DNA of 64,000 nucleotides from Croceifilum oryzae (GCF_030814315.1 NZ_JAUSUV010000013.1:1-64000); one strand, 5' to 3'. Numbered from the stretch's first letter, positions 18,814 to 28,602 are shown. Notes: generated by a model not told the origin, from the sequence alone. Numbers and translations: made by a program.

Positions 18814-20109
18814 TTAAGGATAAAGACGGTTTAACATACGAGGGAACGGAATGCTTTCACGTACATGATCTAAGCCACAAATCCAAGCAACGGTTCTCTC
18901 GAGTCCCAGTCCAAATCCAGAATGAGGAACACTTCCATATTTACGCAGATCTAGATACCAAGCATACGTCTCTTTGGACAAACTATGCTCCTCATACCGC
19001 TCAACTAATAGCTCCGGATCGTCAATCCGCTGTGATCCGCCAATAATCTCTCCATAGCCTTCTGGAGCAATCAAATCCGCACATAGTACCACTTCAGGTC
19101 TCTCTGGATCTGGTTTCATGTAGAAAGATTTAATCTCCGTTGGATAATGCGTAATAAATACAGGTTTATCAAAGCTTTCGGCAATTTTGGTCTCATGAGG
19201 TGAACCAAAATCTTCACCCCACTGAATGTCTTCAAAACCCTCACGATGTAATAACTCGATCGCCTCATCATATGTAATCCGTGGGAATGGAGCTTTAATC
19301 TTCTCTAATTTAGAAATATCTCGCTCAAGTGTTTGTAATTCTGTTGGACAGTTTTGTAAGACTGATTGAGCTACAAACTCTAGCATTTGCTCTTGATATT
19401 CTAAGCTCCGTTCATGATCCACAAAAGCCATTTCCGGCTCGATCATCCAGAATTCAATCAAATGACGACGCGTCTTCGATTTCTCCGCGCGAAATGTAGG
19501 TCCGAAAGAATACACCCGATTGAGCGCCATCGCCGCCGCTTCTGCATATAGCTGTCCAGTTTGTGACAAGTAAGCATCTTCATCAAAGTATTTGGTATGA
19601 AACAAATCAGTTGTACCTTCACAAGAAGAAGGGGTTAAGATCGGTGGATCTACTAATGTAAAGCCATTTTGATCTAAAAACACTTGGATCGCCCGAATGA
19701 TTTCGGCACGAACACGAAGAATCGCTACTTGACGAGCAGAACGGATCCAAAGATGACGATGATCCATGAGGAAATCGGTGCCATGCTCTTTTTTGGCAAT
19801 CGGATATTCTTCGGCAACTTGTATGGTCTTCACACTCGTCACGTCTAGCTCAAAGCCCGAAGGAGCCCGATCATCCTGACGAATCGTGCCCGTAACATAA
19901 AGTGAACTTTCCATCGTCAATAGTTTCGCTTCGTCCCAAATTTCGGGCGCTACCTGATTTCGTACCAAAACTCCTTGAATCGTGCCTGTCCCATCTCGCA
20001 ATTGCAAGAATTGAATTTTACCACTGGAACGTTTATTATACATCCATACCCCAATGGTAACTTCTTTTCCTACATATGCAGAGACTTCACGTATTGTTAT
20101 CATTGACAT
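18814..20109 (-). CDS. asnS: Asparaginyl-tRNA synthetase
   Basis: Seen: 431 residues from ATG 20109 (GGGGG upstream), the usual length. An N-terminal OB-fold ([23 protein letters not shown]) precedes a class II core with motif 2 [21 protein letters not shown] and motif 3 [15 protein letters not shown]. Known: it charges tRNA-Asn; absence of the D-specific features and its place before dnaD favour AsnRS over AspRS. A longer reading frame starts 63 bases earlier but lacks a ribosome site. No T-box leader is evident in the 180-base upstream gap. Confidence 0.97.
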   Translation of the reverse strand: MSMITIREVSAYVGKEVTIGVWMYNKRSSGKIQFLQLRDGTGTIQGVLVRNQVAPEIWDEAKLLTMESSLYVTGTIRQDDRAPSGFELDVTSVKTIQVAEEYPIAKKEHGTDFLMDHRHLWIRSARQVAILRVRAEIIRAIQVFLDQNGFTLVDPPILTPSSCEGTTDLFHTKYFDEDAYLSQTGQLYAEAAAMALNRVYSFGPTFRAEKSKTRRHLIEFWMIEPEMAFVDHERSLEYQEQMLEFVAQSVLQNCPTELQTLERDISKLEKIKAPFPRITYDEAIELLHREGFEDIQWGEDFGSPHETKIAESFDKPVFITHYPTEIKSFYMKPDPERPEVVLCADLIAPEGYGEIIGGSQRIDDPELLVERYEEHSLSKETYAWYLDLRKYGSVPHSGFGLGLERTVAWICGLDHVRESIPFPRMLNRLYP

Positions 20110-20288
20110 AAATACCCCCATCTGCTCAAAACGCTTCCTTCCATTATAAACTACTAAAAATTTCATCGTCAACGCATTCGATCAAAGCATTTTCTTATTT
20201 TAGACAGAAATTGAAGGGAAAAAATCTACTATAATAGACATATTGCTTTTTAAACACTTAAGTCGGACATGCAAAGGAGGGAAAACAT

Positions 20289-21473
20289 TTGAAACGAATT
20301 ATACCGATTGTCACGGCTATTTTAGCTGTCATCCTATTCGTTATCTTTTTCCCATTTGGTAAAGCAGCAATCTCTCCCGAGAGCCACAGTGATGTGCCAA
20401 GTAAAACGGAGCAAAAGGGGAATTCATCCAATAAGCTTCAGATCGCTGCATTTGGTGATATCATGATGCATACACCACAAATTAAAGCAGGAGCCATAGG
20501 TGCAAACAACTACGACTTCCGTTCGTTTTTTAAAGAAGTCAAACCTTATGTTAGCCAAGCAGATATTGCGATCGGAAACTTTGAGATGACATTAGCAGGG
20601 CCATCTAAGCCTTACTCTGGTTTCCCACAGTTTAATGCACCTGACCAGATCGTCGACGCATTGAAAGACACTGGGGTTGATGTAGTCAGCACATCTAATA
20701 ACCATGCTATGGATACTGGGGTAGACGGAGCCATTCGAACCCATAAAGTCGTAAATGAACGTGGAATCCAAACGACAGGCACCTCTCCTTCCGCAGAGAA
20801 ACGGAAACCACTCATTGTGGAGAAGAACGGAATCAAAGTGGCTTTTCTTGCGTATACAGAGCTGACAAATGGGATACCTGTGCCACAAGATAAGCCCTAT
20901 CTGATTAATTTGATTGGAGATGGAACAGGAATAGCTCAAGATATCGCTCAAGCGAAAAAAGAGGGTGCAGAGTTAGTTTGTGTCTCCCTCCATTGGGGTG
21001 TCGAATACCAACGCAACCCAAATCCGAGCCAAAAATCGATTGCTGAGAAAGTATTTAAAGCAGGAGCGGATGTCATCTTCGGTAGTCATCCTCACGTTCT
21101 CCAGCCGATGGAGAAAATGAATGTGGATGGAAAAGAGAAATATATCATTTATTCAATGGGGAACTTTGTCTCTAACCAAAAAGACCGTTATACCGATGAG
21201 GGAATTATTGTATATGTTGATCTAGAGAAGGATCCCAAAACCAATCAGGTAAAACTAAAAGAGTTTTCCTATCTTCCTACCTTTGTTCATAAATACAATG
21301 CAAATGGCAAACAGCAATATGCCGTTATCCCTACACCGAAGCAAGAAGCAACTAACTTACCTTATCCTGGGCTATCCGCGTCTAAATGGCAGTCTGTATG
21401 GAATGACACCGTTTCACACGTAAGTCCGGGTAATGCAATCCCTGTTTATGCGAATCCAGCTCAAAAACAATAA
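20289..21473 (+). CDS. CapA/PgsA-family metallophosphatase-like protein
   Basis: Seen: 394 residues starting at TTG 20289 behind AAAGGAGGG. One N-terminal membrane anchor (about 4-26) leads to an external domain with AAFGDIMMHTP, ADIAIGNFEMTL, DVVSTSNNHAMDTG, HWGVEYQ and FGSHPHVLQP, the metal-binding set of the CapA family. Known: CapA/PgsA proteins take part in poly-gamma-glutamate capsule synthesis or export, but many paralogues act elsewhere. No pgsB or pgsC lies nearby, so a capsule role is not supported here. A TATAAT at 20230 could be its -10, though the -35 is poor. Confidence 0.88.
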   Translation: MKRIIPIVTAILAVILFVIFFPFGKAAISPESHSDVPSKTEQKGNSSNKLQIAAFGDIMMHTPQIKAGAIGANNYDFRSFFKEVKPYVSQADIAIGNFEMTLAGPSKPYSGFPQFNAPDQIVDALKDTGVDVVSTSNNHAMDTGVDGAIRTHKVVNERGIQTTGTSPSAEKRKPLIVEKNGIKVAFLAYTELTNGIPVPQDKPYLINLIGDGTGIAQDIAQAKKEGAELVCVSLHWGVEYQRNPNPSQKSIAEKVFKAGADVIFGSHPHVLQPMEKMNVDGKEKYIIYSMGNFVSNQKDRYTDEGIIVYVDLEKDPKTNQVKLKEFSYLPTFVHKYNANGKQQYAVIPTPKQEATNLPYPGLSASKWQSVWNDTVSHVSPGNAIPVYANPAQKQ

Positions 21474-21474
21474 A

Positions 21475-21513
21475 ACAAAAAACAGTTGATTCATCGTCAA
21501 CTGTTTTTTGTTG
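21475..21513. terminator. Bidirectional terminator
   Basis: Stem ACAAAAAACAGTTGA with full complement and loop TTCATCG between the convergent CapA-like and peroxidase genes; both flanks give a T-run in the relevant direction. Confidence 0.9.
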
Positions 21514-21514
21514 C

Positions 21515-21991
21515 TTATTTTAATACCTTCTCGATCTCTGATTTACATTCTTCTGGTTTGGTAGTAGGAGCAAAACGCTTTACTACATTCCCACTCCGGT
21601 CTACCAAGAACTTCGTGAAATTCCACTTAATCGCTCCACCTAAAATCCCACTTGCTTCCTGGCACAAATACTGAAAAACCGGATGAGCACCCGAGCCATT
21701 TACCTCAATCTTATCAGTAATTGGAAACTTCACTCCATAGTTTATCTCACAAAACTCTTGAATTTCTTCATTTGAGCCAGGCTCTTGCCCCATAAACTGG
21801 TTGCACGGAAAGCCTATTACTTCTAGACCTTGTGAGTGATACGTTTCATACAATTCTTGAAGCCCTTTGTACTGAGAAGTAAAACCACATTTACTAGCCG
21901 TATTTACCAATAGAACCGCTTTTCCACGATAATCTTCAAATGACTTTTCTTGTCCATTCGATAAGACAACAGATAATTGATAAAAGTCCAT
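21515..21991 (-). CDS. bsaA: Glutathione peroxidase-family thiol peroxidase
   Basis: Seen: 158 residues. NTASKCGFTSQY carries the peroxidatic Cys35, GFPCNQFMGQEPG provides the Gln and a second Cys, and KWNFTKFLVDRSG provides the Trp-Asn pair. Known: bacterial Gpx-like enzymes reduce peroxides using thioredoxin rather than glutathione; the Cys in GFPCNQF is the usual resolving residue. Cytoplasmic, no signal peptide. It appears to be a single-gene unit between two terminator-like structures. The symbol follows the B. subtilis homologue. Confidence 0.93.
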   Translation of the reverse strand: MDFYQLSVVLSNGQEKSFEDYRGKAVLLVNTASKCGFTSQYKGLQELYETYHSQGLEVIGFPCNQFMGQEPGSNEEIQEFCEINYGVKFPITDKIEVNGSGAHPVFQYLCQEASGILGGAIKWNFTKFLVDRSGNVVKRFAPTTKPEECKSEIEKVLK

Positions 21992-22091
21992 TAGCCCACC
22001 TCATTCTATGAGATATATCTACCTATAATGTAACAAAAAACATAGATAAATAGATAGCAAAAAAACTGGCTACTATAGCATTTGCATAAAA

Positions 22092-22300
22092 AACGAAACC
22101 ACCTACGCTGTGAAGTGAACCCAAAAAGTTGATATTTTTTAGCAATGTCTTTATACAACTCGACGCCGTCGAGATAGGCTTGAACAGCTTCCCATTTAAT
22201 TTCTACTGAATACACTTAGCCATAGAAAAAGCACCTCCAACTGTTGGCTTTTGTATCCAACAATTGGGGTGCAGTTCACGCACGGGTAAGTGGTTTCGTT
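22092..22300. mobile_element. IS3-family remnant, fold-back (MITE-like) element
   Basis: The two ends are imperfect inverted repeats: AACGAAACCAC...GTGAAGTGAACCC on the left and the complement of AACGAAACCAC...GTGAACTGCACCCC on the right. They enclose about 130 bases, including the start of an IS3-type OrfA. The terminal sequence resembles IS150-group ends. The element has lost almost all of its transposase and cannot move by itself. It sits directly after glnA and its stem could affect the 3' end of that transcript. Confidence 0.65.
22126..22215 (-). pseudogene. IS3-family transposase OrfA fragment
   Basis: Only about 30 residues (YSVEIKWEAVQAYLDGVELY and KDIAKKYQL) of the helix-turn-helix of an IS3 OrfA are readable. 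An upstream ATG-GCT-AAG is out of frame with them, and the frame after KKYQL is no longer family-like. The gene is frameshifted and deleted. Confidence 0.65.
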
Positions 22301-22311
22301 GTACATCTATC

Positions 22312-23649
22312 TTAATAGAGAGACATGTATTGCTCGCGTTCCCAGTCATGAACGGTAGTGCGGAATAGATCCCATTCAATTTCTTTTGCTTCTACAAAGT
22401 GGCTAAGTGCATGTTCACCGAGTGCATCTGCGATAACCGAATCGTTTTGAAGCTCTTGAATCGCTTCGAATAGGTTTGCTGGTAAGCTTTCAATCCCTGC
22501 ATCTCTACGCTCTTGCTCATCCATCACATAGATATTGCGGTCTGTTTGTGGAGGTGCAGCTAGCTTGTTCTTAATCCCATCCAACCCAGCAGCTAGCATC
22601 GTAGCGAGTGCTAGGTAAGGGTTTGCGGCTGGGTCTGGAGAACGTACCTCAATCCGGGTACTAAGACCACGAGAAGCAGGTACACGAACTAACGGACTAC
22701 GGTTTTTCGGAGACCAAGCTACATAACAAGGCGCTTCATAACCAGGCACCAAACGCTTATACGAATTGATTAGCGGGTTGGTTACAGCTGTAAAAGCACG
22801 AGCATGCTTTAAGATCCCAGCTAGATAGTGAAGTGCTGTTTCAGATAAACCTAGTTCATCACTCTCATCATAGAAAGCATTTTCGTTTCCACGGAAGAGA
22901 GATTGATGACAATGCATACCAGAACCATTGACACCAAATAGCGGTTTCGGCATAAAGGTTGCATGCAAGCCATAGTTACGTGCTACATTTTTTACAACCA
23001 ATTTAAATGTTTGGATTTGGTCTGCTGCTTTGATTGCATCCGCATATTTGAAGTCGATTTCATGCTGTCCAGGAGCCACTTCGTGGTGGGAAGCTTCGAT
23101 CTCAAAGCCCATTTGCTCTAAAGTGAGCACGATATCACGACGGCAGTTTTCTCCGAGATCAAGCGGCGCTAGGTCAAAGTAACCACCTTGGTCATTTAGA
23201 TCAAGAGTGGGCTTCCCTTTCTCATCCGTTTTAAAGAGGAAGAATTCTGGCTCTGGTCCCACGTTAAAGGAAGTAAAGCCAAGCTCTCTCGCTTCTGCCA
23301 TCACTTTTTTAAGAATCCCGCGAGGATCTCCTGCAAATGGGGTGCCATCTGAGTTGTAGATATCACAAGTAAGAGCCCCCACCTTTGAATCGCCTGCTGC
23401 AACCCATGGATACACGACCCATGTATCAAGATCTGGATACAGATACATATCGGATTCTTCGATGCGAACAAATCCCTCAATCGAAGATCCGTCAAACATC
23501 ATTTTATTATCCAAAGCTTTTTCCAGCTGACTGCGCGGAATCTCTACGTTCTTAATGGTTCCAAGTAAATCGGTAAATTGAAGACGGATATATTGAACAT
23601 TTAGTTCAACCGCTTGTTTTAAAATATCCTCTCTCGTAAATCGTGCCAT
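22312..23649 (-). CDS. glnA: Glutamine synthetase type I
   Basis: Seen: about 445 residues. [27 protein letters not shown] starts the protein, [41 protein letters not shown] and NPYLALA are the ATP, metal and glutamate sites. The Bacillus-type family begins MA(K/R)xTRED, so ATG 23649 was chosen over earlier codons. Known: it makes glutamine from glutamate and ammonia, and feedback-inhibited enzyme binds GlnR in Bacillus. Context: 30 bases after glnR, in one operon under the GlnR-controlled promoter. Confidence 0.98.
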   Translation of the reverse strand: MARFTREDILKQAVELNVQYIRLQFTDLLGTIKNVEIPRSQLEKALDNKMMFDGSSIEGFVRIEESDMYLYPDLDTWVVYPWVAAGDSKVGALTCDIYNSDGTPFAGDPRGILKKVMAEARELGFTSFNVGPEPEFFLFKTDEKGKPTLDLNDQGGYFDLAPLDLGENCRRDIVLTLEQMGFEIEASHHEVAPGQHEIDFKYADAIKAADQIQTFKLVVKNVARNYGLHATFMPKPLFGVNGSGMHCHQSLFRGNENAFYDESDELGLSETALHYLAGILKHARAFTAVTNPLINSYKRLVPGYEAPCYVAWSPKNRSPLVRVPASRGLSTRIEVRSPDPAANPYLALATMLAAGLDGIKNKLAAPPQTDRNIYVMDEQERRDAGIESLPANLFEAIQELQNDSVIADALGEHALSHFVEAKEIEWDLFRTTVHDWEREQYMSLY

Positions 23650-23679
23650 ATCCATCATTCTCCCTTCCAAGTAGTTACG

Positions 23680-24096
23680 TTAGTTGCGAAAAAAACGCGA
23701 GAATTCACCGTAAACTTCTGAAGTACGGCCTAGCTTCGGATGCAGGAGATCGCGTTTTAGTAGTCGACGTAATTCTCGTTCGGACAACTCTTGCTTCACC
23801 TTCACAACCTCAGCTTGCGCTTTTTCCACCTCTTTATGTGCTTCTAGAATCTGATGGTTTTTCTGTAACATTTCCTTGACACCTGCAAGATTAATTCCTT
23901 TTTCGATCAACGATTTAATTTCAAATAAGCGTTCTACATCATTAAAAGAAAATAGGCGTTGGTTACCATTTGTCCGCTCAGGCTCAATTAAACCTTGTTG
24001 CTCATAGTAACGAACTTGACGTGGTGTTAGATCAGTCAATTTTGTTACGGTTCCAATTGGAAACAAAGGCATATTTCGCCGCATCTCATCATTCAT
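23680..24096 (-). CDS. glnR: MerR-family nitrogen repressor GlnR
   Basis: Seen: 138 residues. MPLFPIGTVTKLTDLTPRQVRYYEQQGLI is the MerR winged helix, NGNQRLFSFNDVERLFEIKSLIEKG the wing and helix 2. The C-terminal tail (about 75-138) is charged and helical, as in GlnR where it senses glutamine synthetase. The ATG at 24096 follows AGGAGGG by eight bases; a longer frame is unlikely. Known: GlnR represses glnRA and other nitrogen genes when glutamine is plentiful. Two operators lie on its own promoter. Confidence 0.96.
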   Translation of the reverse strand: MNDEMRRNMPLFPIGTVTKLTDLTPRQVRYYEQQGLIEPERTNGNQRLFSFNDVERLFEIKSLIEKGINLAGVKEMLQKNHQILEAHKEVEKAQAEVVKVKQELSERELRRLLKRDLLHPKLGRTSEVYGEFSRFFRN

Positions 24097-24146
24097 GATG
24101 ACGGCCCTCCTTTCTCTAGAAGGAGTTAGGTGATTCAATTACATTC

Positions 24147-24196
24147 ATTTTATGCTGTGTTAGGATTCATGTCAAGATATGTAAGGAAAGTTAACA
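24147..24196 (-). promoter_or_regulatory. glnRA promoter with two GlnR boxes
   Basis: On the minus strand, TTGACA (24175-24170), a 17-base spacer and TAAAAT (24152-24147) form a strong sigma-A promoter. A GlnR box TGTAAGGAAAGTTAACA (24180-24196) fits TGTnA-N7-TnACA exactly. A second, TGTTAGGATTCATGTCA (24158-24174), has one mismatch in the last triplet and overlaps the -35. The boxes are 22 bases apart, two helical turns, as in the B. subtilis glnRA operator. Confidence 0.9.
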
Positions 24197-24222
24197 TAAA
24201 AACTTTTTATGCTCGACCACGT

Positions 24223-24705
24223 TTAAATTAAGACAAAAAACCATACGATCAACGCAATTAAAATAATCAGTTTCACCAACATGCCGCCGATAAAACCAAT
24301 CAATGTACTGATCCCGATGGAAAAAGCTTTTTTGAAATCTTGAGTACGAATCCACTCCACTACAAAAACAAAAACGAAAGGACCTACTATGACTCCAAGT
24401 GGCCCTAGAAAGAGCGAGAACACAATTGCTCCAAGCGCCGCCGCCCAAAACGAACCACTCGATCCACCTGCTCGCTTAGCCGCAATCCCACTAGCAAAAT
24501 TGTCGACCAGAAAGCTTAACACCATCACAATACTGGTAATGATCCAAAACCATAGCCCTAGTGCTTGATTATCCACAAAAAAGTGGTACATCGCAAAACC
24601 AGCCATCAGCAAAGGGACATCTGGCAAGACCGGAAATACCAAGCCTAAGAAAGCCAAAGCAAACAACGCAATGATAATAATCCATACAACCGTTATCGTT
24701 ACCAC
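24223..24705 (-). CDS. DUF456 membrane protein
   Basis: Seen: 160 residues, nearly all hydrophobic, with four or five membrane segments. LVFPVLPDVPLLMAGFAMYHF, VLSFLVDNFASGIAAKRAGGSSGSFWAAALGAI and LGPLGVIVGPFVFVFVVEW follow the DUF456 (YqgC-like) pattern with its internal repeat. GTG start with AAGGAGG upstream. The function of this family is not known. Context: 11 bases downstream of ynbB in the same direction, so likely co-transcribed with it. Confidence 0.85.
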   Translation of the reverse strand: MVTITVVWIIIIALFALAFLGLVFPVLPDVPLLMAGFAMYHFFVDNQALGLWFWIITSIVMVLSFLVDNFASGIAAKRAGGSSGSFWAAALGAIVFSLFLGPLGVIVGPFVFVFVVEWIRTQDFKKAFSIGISTLIGFIGGMLVKLIILIALIVWFFVLI

Positions 24706-24716
24706 ATATATCCTCC

Positions 24717-25991
24717 TTATTCCATTTTCTCTGGGAGTGAACCCGTTGTTTTCATACGATCCAATGCCTGCATGATTGCAATTTTTACATGTGAGTAGGT
24801 AAGCCCACCTTGAAGAAAAGCGATATAAGGCTCACGAAGCGGTCCATCAGCAGATAATTCAATACTCGCCCCTTGGACAAATGTTCCAGCTGCCATGATC
24901 ACAGGATCTTGATAGCCTGGCATCGCCGCCGGAATCGGAGTGATGTGTGCATCCACCGGACTAGCACTTTGGATTCCTTGGCAAAAAGCAATCAATAAAT
25001 CAGCGCTTCCCAATCGAATTTGCTGAATAATATCCGTTCGTAGCTCGTCCCAACTAGGCGTAGTATGAAAGCCCACTTCTTTTAACATAGCTGAAGCAAA
25101 TACGACACCTTTTAATGCTTCTCCTACTACATGAGGCGCTAAAAACAGTCCTTGGTAATAATCACGTTGATAACCATAAGTCGCTCCACCTTCTACCCCT
25201 ATACCCGGAGCAACGAGGCGTGAAGCTGCCTTTTCGACGAACTCCTTCTTCCCTACCATATATCCACCTGATTTCGCCAAGCCGCCACCGGGATTTTTAA
25301 TGAGCGAACCCGCCACAATATCAGCTCCTACATGCGTCGGCTCCATCTCCTCTACAAACTCTCCATAACAGTTGTCCACAAAAATGACCGCTTGAGGTGC
25401 TATCTCCCTAATTTGCGTAATCATATCTTGAATCCTCGCGATAGTAAAAGAAGGACGATCCGCATAGCCACGAGAGCGCTGAATCGCAACTACCTTCGTA
25501 CGCTCACTAACAGATTGCCTAAATGCATCCCAATCGATTTCTCCACCCTCAAGCAAAGGAATTTCTCGATACCGAATCCCATAGTCCGCCAAAGAGCCTG
25601 TTCCATCCCCCTCTTTCCCAATCACTTTATGTAATGTGTCATAAGGAGTTCCCGTGAGATAAATCAACTCTTCCCCCGGGCGTAGATTTCCGTATAAACT
25701 GCTCGCAATCGCATGGGTACCCGAGATAATATTCGATCTGACCAACGCCATCTCAGCACCAAACAAGTCAGCAAAAATTCGTTCAAACACTTCCCTACCT
25801 ACATCATCGTACCCATATCCTGTAGACGAATGGAGATGATAGTCGCTCACAGCATGTTTACGAAACGCATCAAGAACGCGCCACTGATGCATATCGACGC
25901 GTTCTTCGATTTGATTGATTATAGGTTGAATCTGTTTCACAACACTCGACTGTAATTCCTGAATCCACGTTGCATGCTTTAGCTTCATCAT
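24717..25991 (-). CDS. ynbB: PLP-dependent lyase, aluminium-resistance family (YnbB)
   Basis: Seen: 424 residues. HSSTGYGYDDVGREVFERIFADLFGAE leads into the PLP fold. VFVDNCYGEFVEEMEPTHVGADI gives the cofactor-binding Asp region, and GSLIKNPGGGLAKSGGYMVG holds the probable PLP lysine. Known: this is the cystathionine-beta-lyase-related family called aluminium resistance protein; its true substrate is unsettled. Context: hflX-ynbB-(DUF456)-glnR order is as in B. subtilis. The 330-base gap to hflX contains a dispersed repeat. Confidence 0.92.
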   Translation of the reverse strand: MMKLKHATWIQELQSSVVKQIQPIINQIEERVDMHQWRVLDAFRKHAVSDYHLHSSTGYGYDDVGREVFERIFADLFGAEMALVRSNIISGTHAIASSLYGNLRPGEELIYLTGTPYDTLHKVIGKEGDGTGSLADYGIRYREIPLLEGGEIDWDAFRQSVSERTKVVAIQRSRGYADRPSFTIARIQDMITQIREIAPQAVIFVDNCYGEFVEEMEPTHVGADIVAGSLIKNPGGGLAKSGGYMVGKKEFVEKAASRLVAPGIGVEGGATYGYQRDYYQGLFLAPHVVGEALKGVVFASAMLKEVGFHTTPSWDELRTDIIQQIRLGSADLLIAFCQGIQSASPVDAHITPIPAAMPGYQDPVIMAAGTFVQGASIELSADGPLREPYIAFLQGGLTYSHVKIAIMQALDRMKTTGSLPEKME

Positions 25992-26085
25992 TTACACCAT
26001 TTCTCTTGTGTATTTATACTATCTTTGAAGTCTGTTTATGAACCAAAAACACCATTGATCACCATAATAGAGATGAGATAGACTA

Positions 26086-26280
26086 GGGGCAATGTATCTG
26101 ACTACTGCGATGTTAGTAAGCCTGCCTAGCGTAGTCCTTCGTAGCTAGGGCGTTTTGTGGCAATGTTTGAGCGCTCTTTGCGAGTTTTGCCACTTGCCCG
26201 AAGCGAAGAAGGACAAAGCGGACTTGCTTTTCCACATCCTCGTGGGCTTACTATTTGAGCTGTGGGCAGATACATGCCCC
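26086..26280 (+). repeat. Dispersed ~200-bp repeat, copy 1
   Basis: This stretch matches 43894-44092 in inverted orientation over nearly its whole length, including TTTGCGAGTTTTGCCACTTG and AAGCGAAGAA and CGGACTTGC blocks. Its own ends are inverted repeats (GGGGCAATGTATCTGA and the complement of CAGATACATGCCCC), and TAGTAAGCC/GGCTTACTA pair inside them. It carries no conserved coding frame. A weaker match continues about 25 bases beyond the right end. It fills most of the gap between hflX and ynbB. Confidence 0.85.
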
Positions 26281-26323
26281 GGGCTAACCTACTATCGGTT
26301 ACTCAACAAACAAACCCTATTAC

Positions 26324-27622
26324 TTACTTATTACTCAATTGTAATCTCTCTTGCAAATCCCTTGGAAGAGAGTTCAATTTGTTCCTTGGAAGACGATATT
26401 GAAAGGAAATCTCCAAATCCTCTGTCTCACTATGTAAGATTTCTGCATGACGATAAAGCGCAGAAATCCAGTCTCCCTTCTCAACAGAGAATGAAACCGT
26501 TCCTTTAAAGTCATTTTGATAGAGAATCTCTTCTACTTTGGCTTTGAGCCTCTCTAAATCAGACTGATTAAACGCGGAAATCATAATTCGATTGCCTTCT
26601 AGCTCTTCCGATTCTTCTCGAATCGATCGATCCGTCATTTGATCCACTTTATTAAAAACAATCAGTGTCGGAATATGGGCAGCACCCAATTCTTCGAGCA
26701 CCTCTTCCACTACCTTCATTTGTTCCGATGATTCAGGATGGCTCGCATCTACCACATGTAGTAATAAATCAGCTTCTGTCACCTGCTCAAGGGTACTCCG
26801 AAAAGACGCTACTAGTTGGTGTGGAAGATTGCGGATAAAACCAACTGTATCAGTCAACAGAACCTCTTGCCCACTAGAAAGATCTAGTTTACGCGATGTT
26901 GGATCCAAGGTAGCAAATAATTTATCCTCTGCTAACACCTTCGACTCCGTTAACTGATTGAGTAACGTAGACTTTCCTGCATTTGTATAACCTACGAGGG
27001 ATACCTGTGTCACTGCTTGCTTCTTTCGCCTTGCTTGGTGCAACTGACGATGTTTGCGTACTTCTTCTAAGTCATGTTTCAAAATATCAATTTGACGTCT
27101 GATATGTCTTCGATCGGTTTCAAGCTTCTTCTCACCCGGACCTCGAGTTCCAATGCCGCCCCCTAATCTAGATAGCTCTTTCCGTTTTCCCACCAGTCTC
27201 GGTAGCATATATTGGAGCTGAGCTAGTTCAACTTGAAGGCGACCTTCTTTCGTCTGCGCACGCCCGGCAAATATATCGAGGATTAACTGCGTCCGATCAA
27301 TGACTTTCGCATCGATAAGTTCTTCTAAATGCTTAATTTGGGAGGGAATTAGCTCTTGATCAAAAATGACCAAGTCGGCCTCTAGATCCTCTACTAACTG
27401 GGCGATTTCTTCTGCTTTTCCTTTTCCGACCAACCACGCACGATCCTTGCGATCACGGAACTGAATCACTTGTTCAATTACCTCTGCATGAGCTGTATCC
27501 GCTAGGCCTGCTAATTCTTCCAAAGAAGAACGAAGCTCCCATTCATGCAACTTAGAGCCGCAACTCACAAGTATGGCTCGTTCTCTCTCTACGATTCCTT
27601 CGATTGGTATCCATCCTTCCAA
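26324..27622 (-). CDS. hflX: GTPase HflX
   Basis: Seen: 432 residues. An N-terminal HflX domain (about 1-190) includes GKGKAEEIAQLVEDLEADLVIFDQEL and GRAQTKEGRLQVELAQLQYMLPRL. The GTPase core has VGYTNAGKSTLLNQL (G1), DPTSRK, DTVGFIRNLPH (G3) and FNKVD (G4). Known: HflX binds the 50S ribosome and can split stalled ribosomes under stress. The start is probably TTG 27622, as no ATG lies near the family start, but the ribosome site is poor. Next to spoVK as in B. subtilis (ynbA). Confidence 0.96.
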   Translation of the reverse strand: MEGWIPIEGIVERERAILVSCGSKLHEWELRSSLEELAGLADTAHAEVIEQVIQFRDRKDRAWLVGKGKAEEIAQLVEDLEADLVIFDQELIPSQIKHLEELIDAKVIDRTQLILDIFAGRAQTKEGRLQVELAQLQYMLPRLVGKRKELSRLGGGIGTRGPGEKKLETDRRHIRRQIDILKHDLEEVRKHRQLHQARRKKQAVTQVSLVGYTNAGKSTLLNQLTESKVLAEDKLFATLDPTSRKLDLSSGQEVLLTDTVGFIRNLPHQLVASFRSTLEQVTEADLLLHVVDASHPESSEQMKVVEEVLEELGAAHIPTLIVFNKVDQMTDRSIREESEELEGNRIMISAFNQSDLERLKAKVEEILYQNDFKGTVSFSVEKGDWISALYRHAEILHSETEDLEISFQYRLPRNKLNSLPRDLQERLQLSNK

Positions 27623-27639
27623 CAGACAATAAAATAAGT

Positions 27640-28602
27640 TTAATTATACCATGAGTGAATAGGTGTTTTCTTTTCAACCTCGTCTAACTGAAAGTCATCT
27701 GAACGCAAGGTCATTAAATCATTTCGATTTGCATAAGGCATTTGCAACAACCGAACAGCATGTTGGCGAACGGCCTGCTCAATCGAATTGCGTATATAAC
27801 GGGCATTTCCAAATGGACGATCTAAACGCTCCATTTCGCGTTGCACATGGCTTCGTAACTTCTCTTTCGCCGCAACGGATAAACGATACTGTCTCTCATT
27901 CGTCATGCATTCAGCAATTTCAAGTAGCTGTTGAATTGGAAAATCAGAAAACTCAAGCTGGACAGGAAAACGAGAAGGTAAACCAGGGTTTGAGCTTAAG
28001 AAATTACTCATTTCCCATGAATATCCTGCTAGAATCAAGATAAAATCATTCTTATGATCCTCCATTGCTTTTACAAGGGTATCAATCGCTTCTTTCCCAA
28101 AATCTTTTTCCCCACCACGAGCTAATGAATACGCCTCATCAATAAATAAGATTCCACCAAGTGCTTTATTTACATGCTCTCTGGTCTTCTGAGCAGTATG
28201 TCCGATATACTCTCCTACTAAATCAGCTCGCTCTACCTCCACTAAATGACCTTTTGACAACATGCCCATCTCCCGAAACAAACCGCTCATAATCCTAGCT
28301 ACCGTTGTCTTACCTGTTCCGGGATTCCCAGTAAAGACCATGTGGAGAACTTGCTGTTCACTACTTAAACCAGCGGCTTGCCTTCGCTTACCGATTTCCA
28401 GCCATGCATATATTTCTTTTACAAATGCCTTCACTTGGGTCAATCCTACTAATTGATCCAATTGATCGAAACACTTCTTTAAACCGACAGGCGTTTCCTC
28501 TTGCCAAGCAGGAAGGGAACAGGTAGCAGCGCTCTGTTTTCGATCAAACACGATTTGGATTCGATGTTTCTCATCTTGCACCTCAAGGACTCTCCTGCTC
28601 AT
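27640..28602 (-). CDS. spoVK: Stage V sporulation protein K-like AAA ATPase
   Basis: Seen: about 320 residues. FDQLDQLVGLTQVKAFVKEIYAW precedes a CbxX/CfxQ-type AAA core with Walker A GNPGTGKTT, AREMGMLSKGHLVEVERADLVGEYIG, Walker B GGILFIDEAYSL and GYSWEMSNFLSSNPGLPSRF (sensor/arginine-finger region). ATG 28602 follows GAGGTGA by six bases; the extra upstream frame is not family-like. Known: SpoVK is needed for spore maturation in B. subtilis. It lies between hfq and hflX, the conserved order. Confidence 0.93.
   Translation of the reverse strand: MSRRVLEVQDEKHRIQIVFDRKQSAATCSLPAWQEETPVGLKKCFDQLDQLVGLTQVKAFVKEIYAWLEIGKRRQAAGLSSEQQVLHMVFTGNPGTGKTTVARIMSGLFREMGMLSKGHLVEVERADLVGEYIGHTAQKTREHVNKALGGILFIDEAYSLARGGEKDFGKEAIDTLVKAMEDHKNDFILILAGYSWEMSNFLSSNPGLPSRFPVQLEFSDFPIQQLLEIAECMTNERQYRLSVAAKEKLRSHVQREMERLDRPFGNARYIRNSIEQAVRQHAVRLLQMPYANRNDLMTLRSDDFQLDEVEKKTPIHSWYN

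Noticed and set aside
20110-20288. Possible T-box leader for asnS
   Set aside because: The gap is only about 180 bases, shared with a divergent gene, and no T-box core or specifier stem was visible.
26155-26508. 117-residue plus-strand frame
   Set aside because: It spans the dispersed repeat and the end of hflX; copy 2 of the repeat does not keep the frame.
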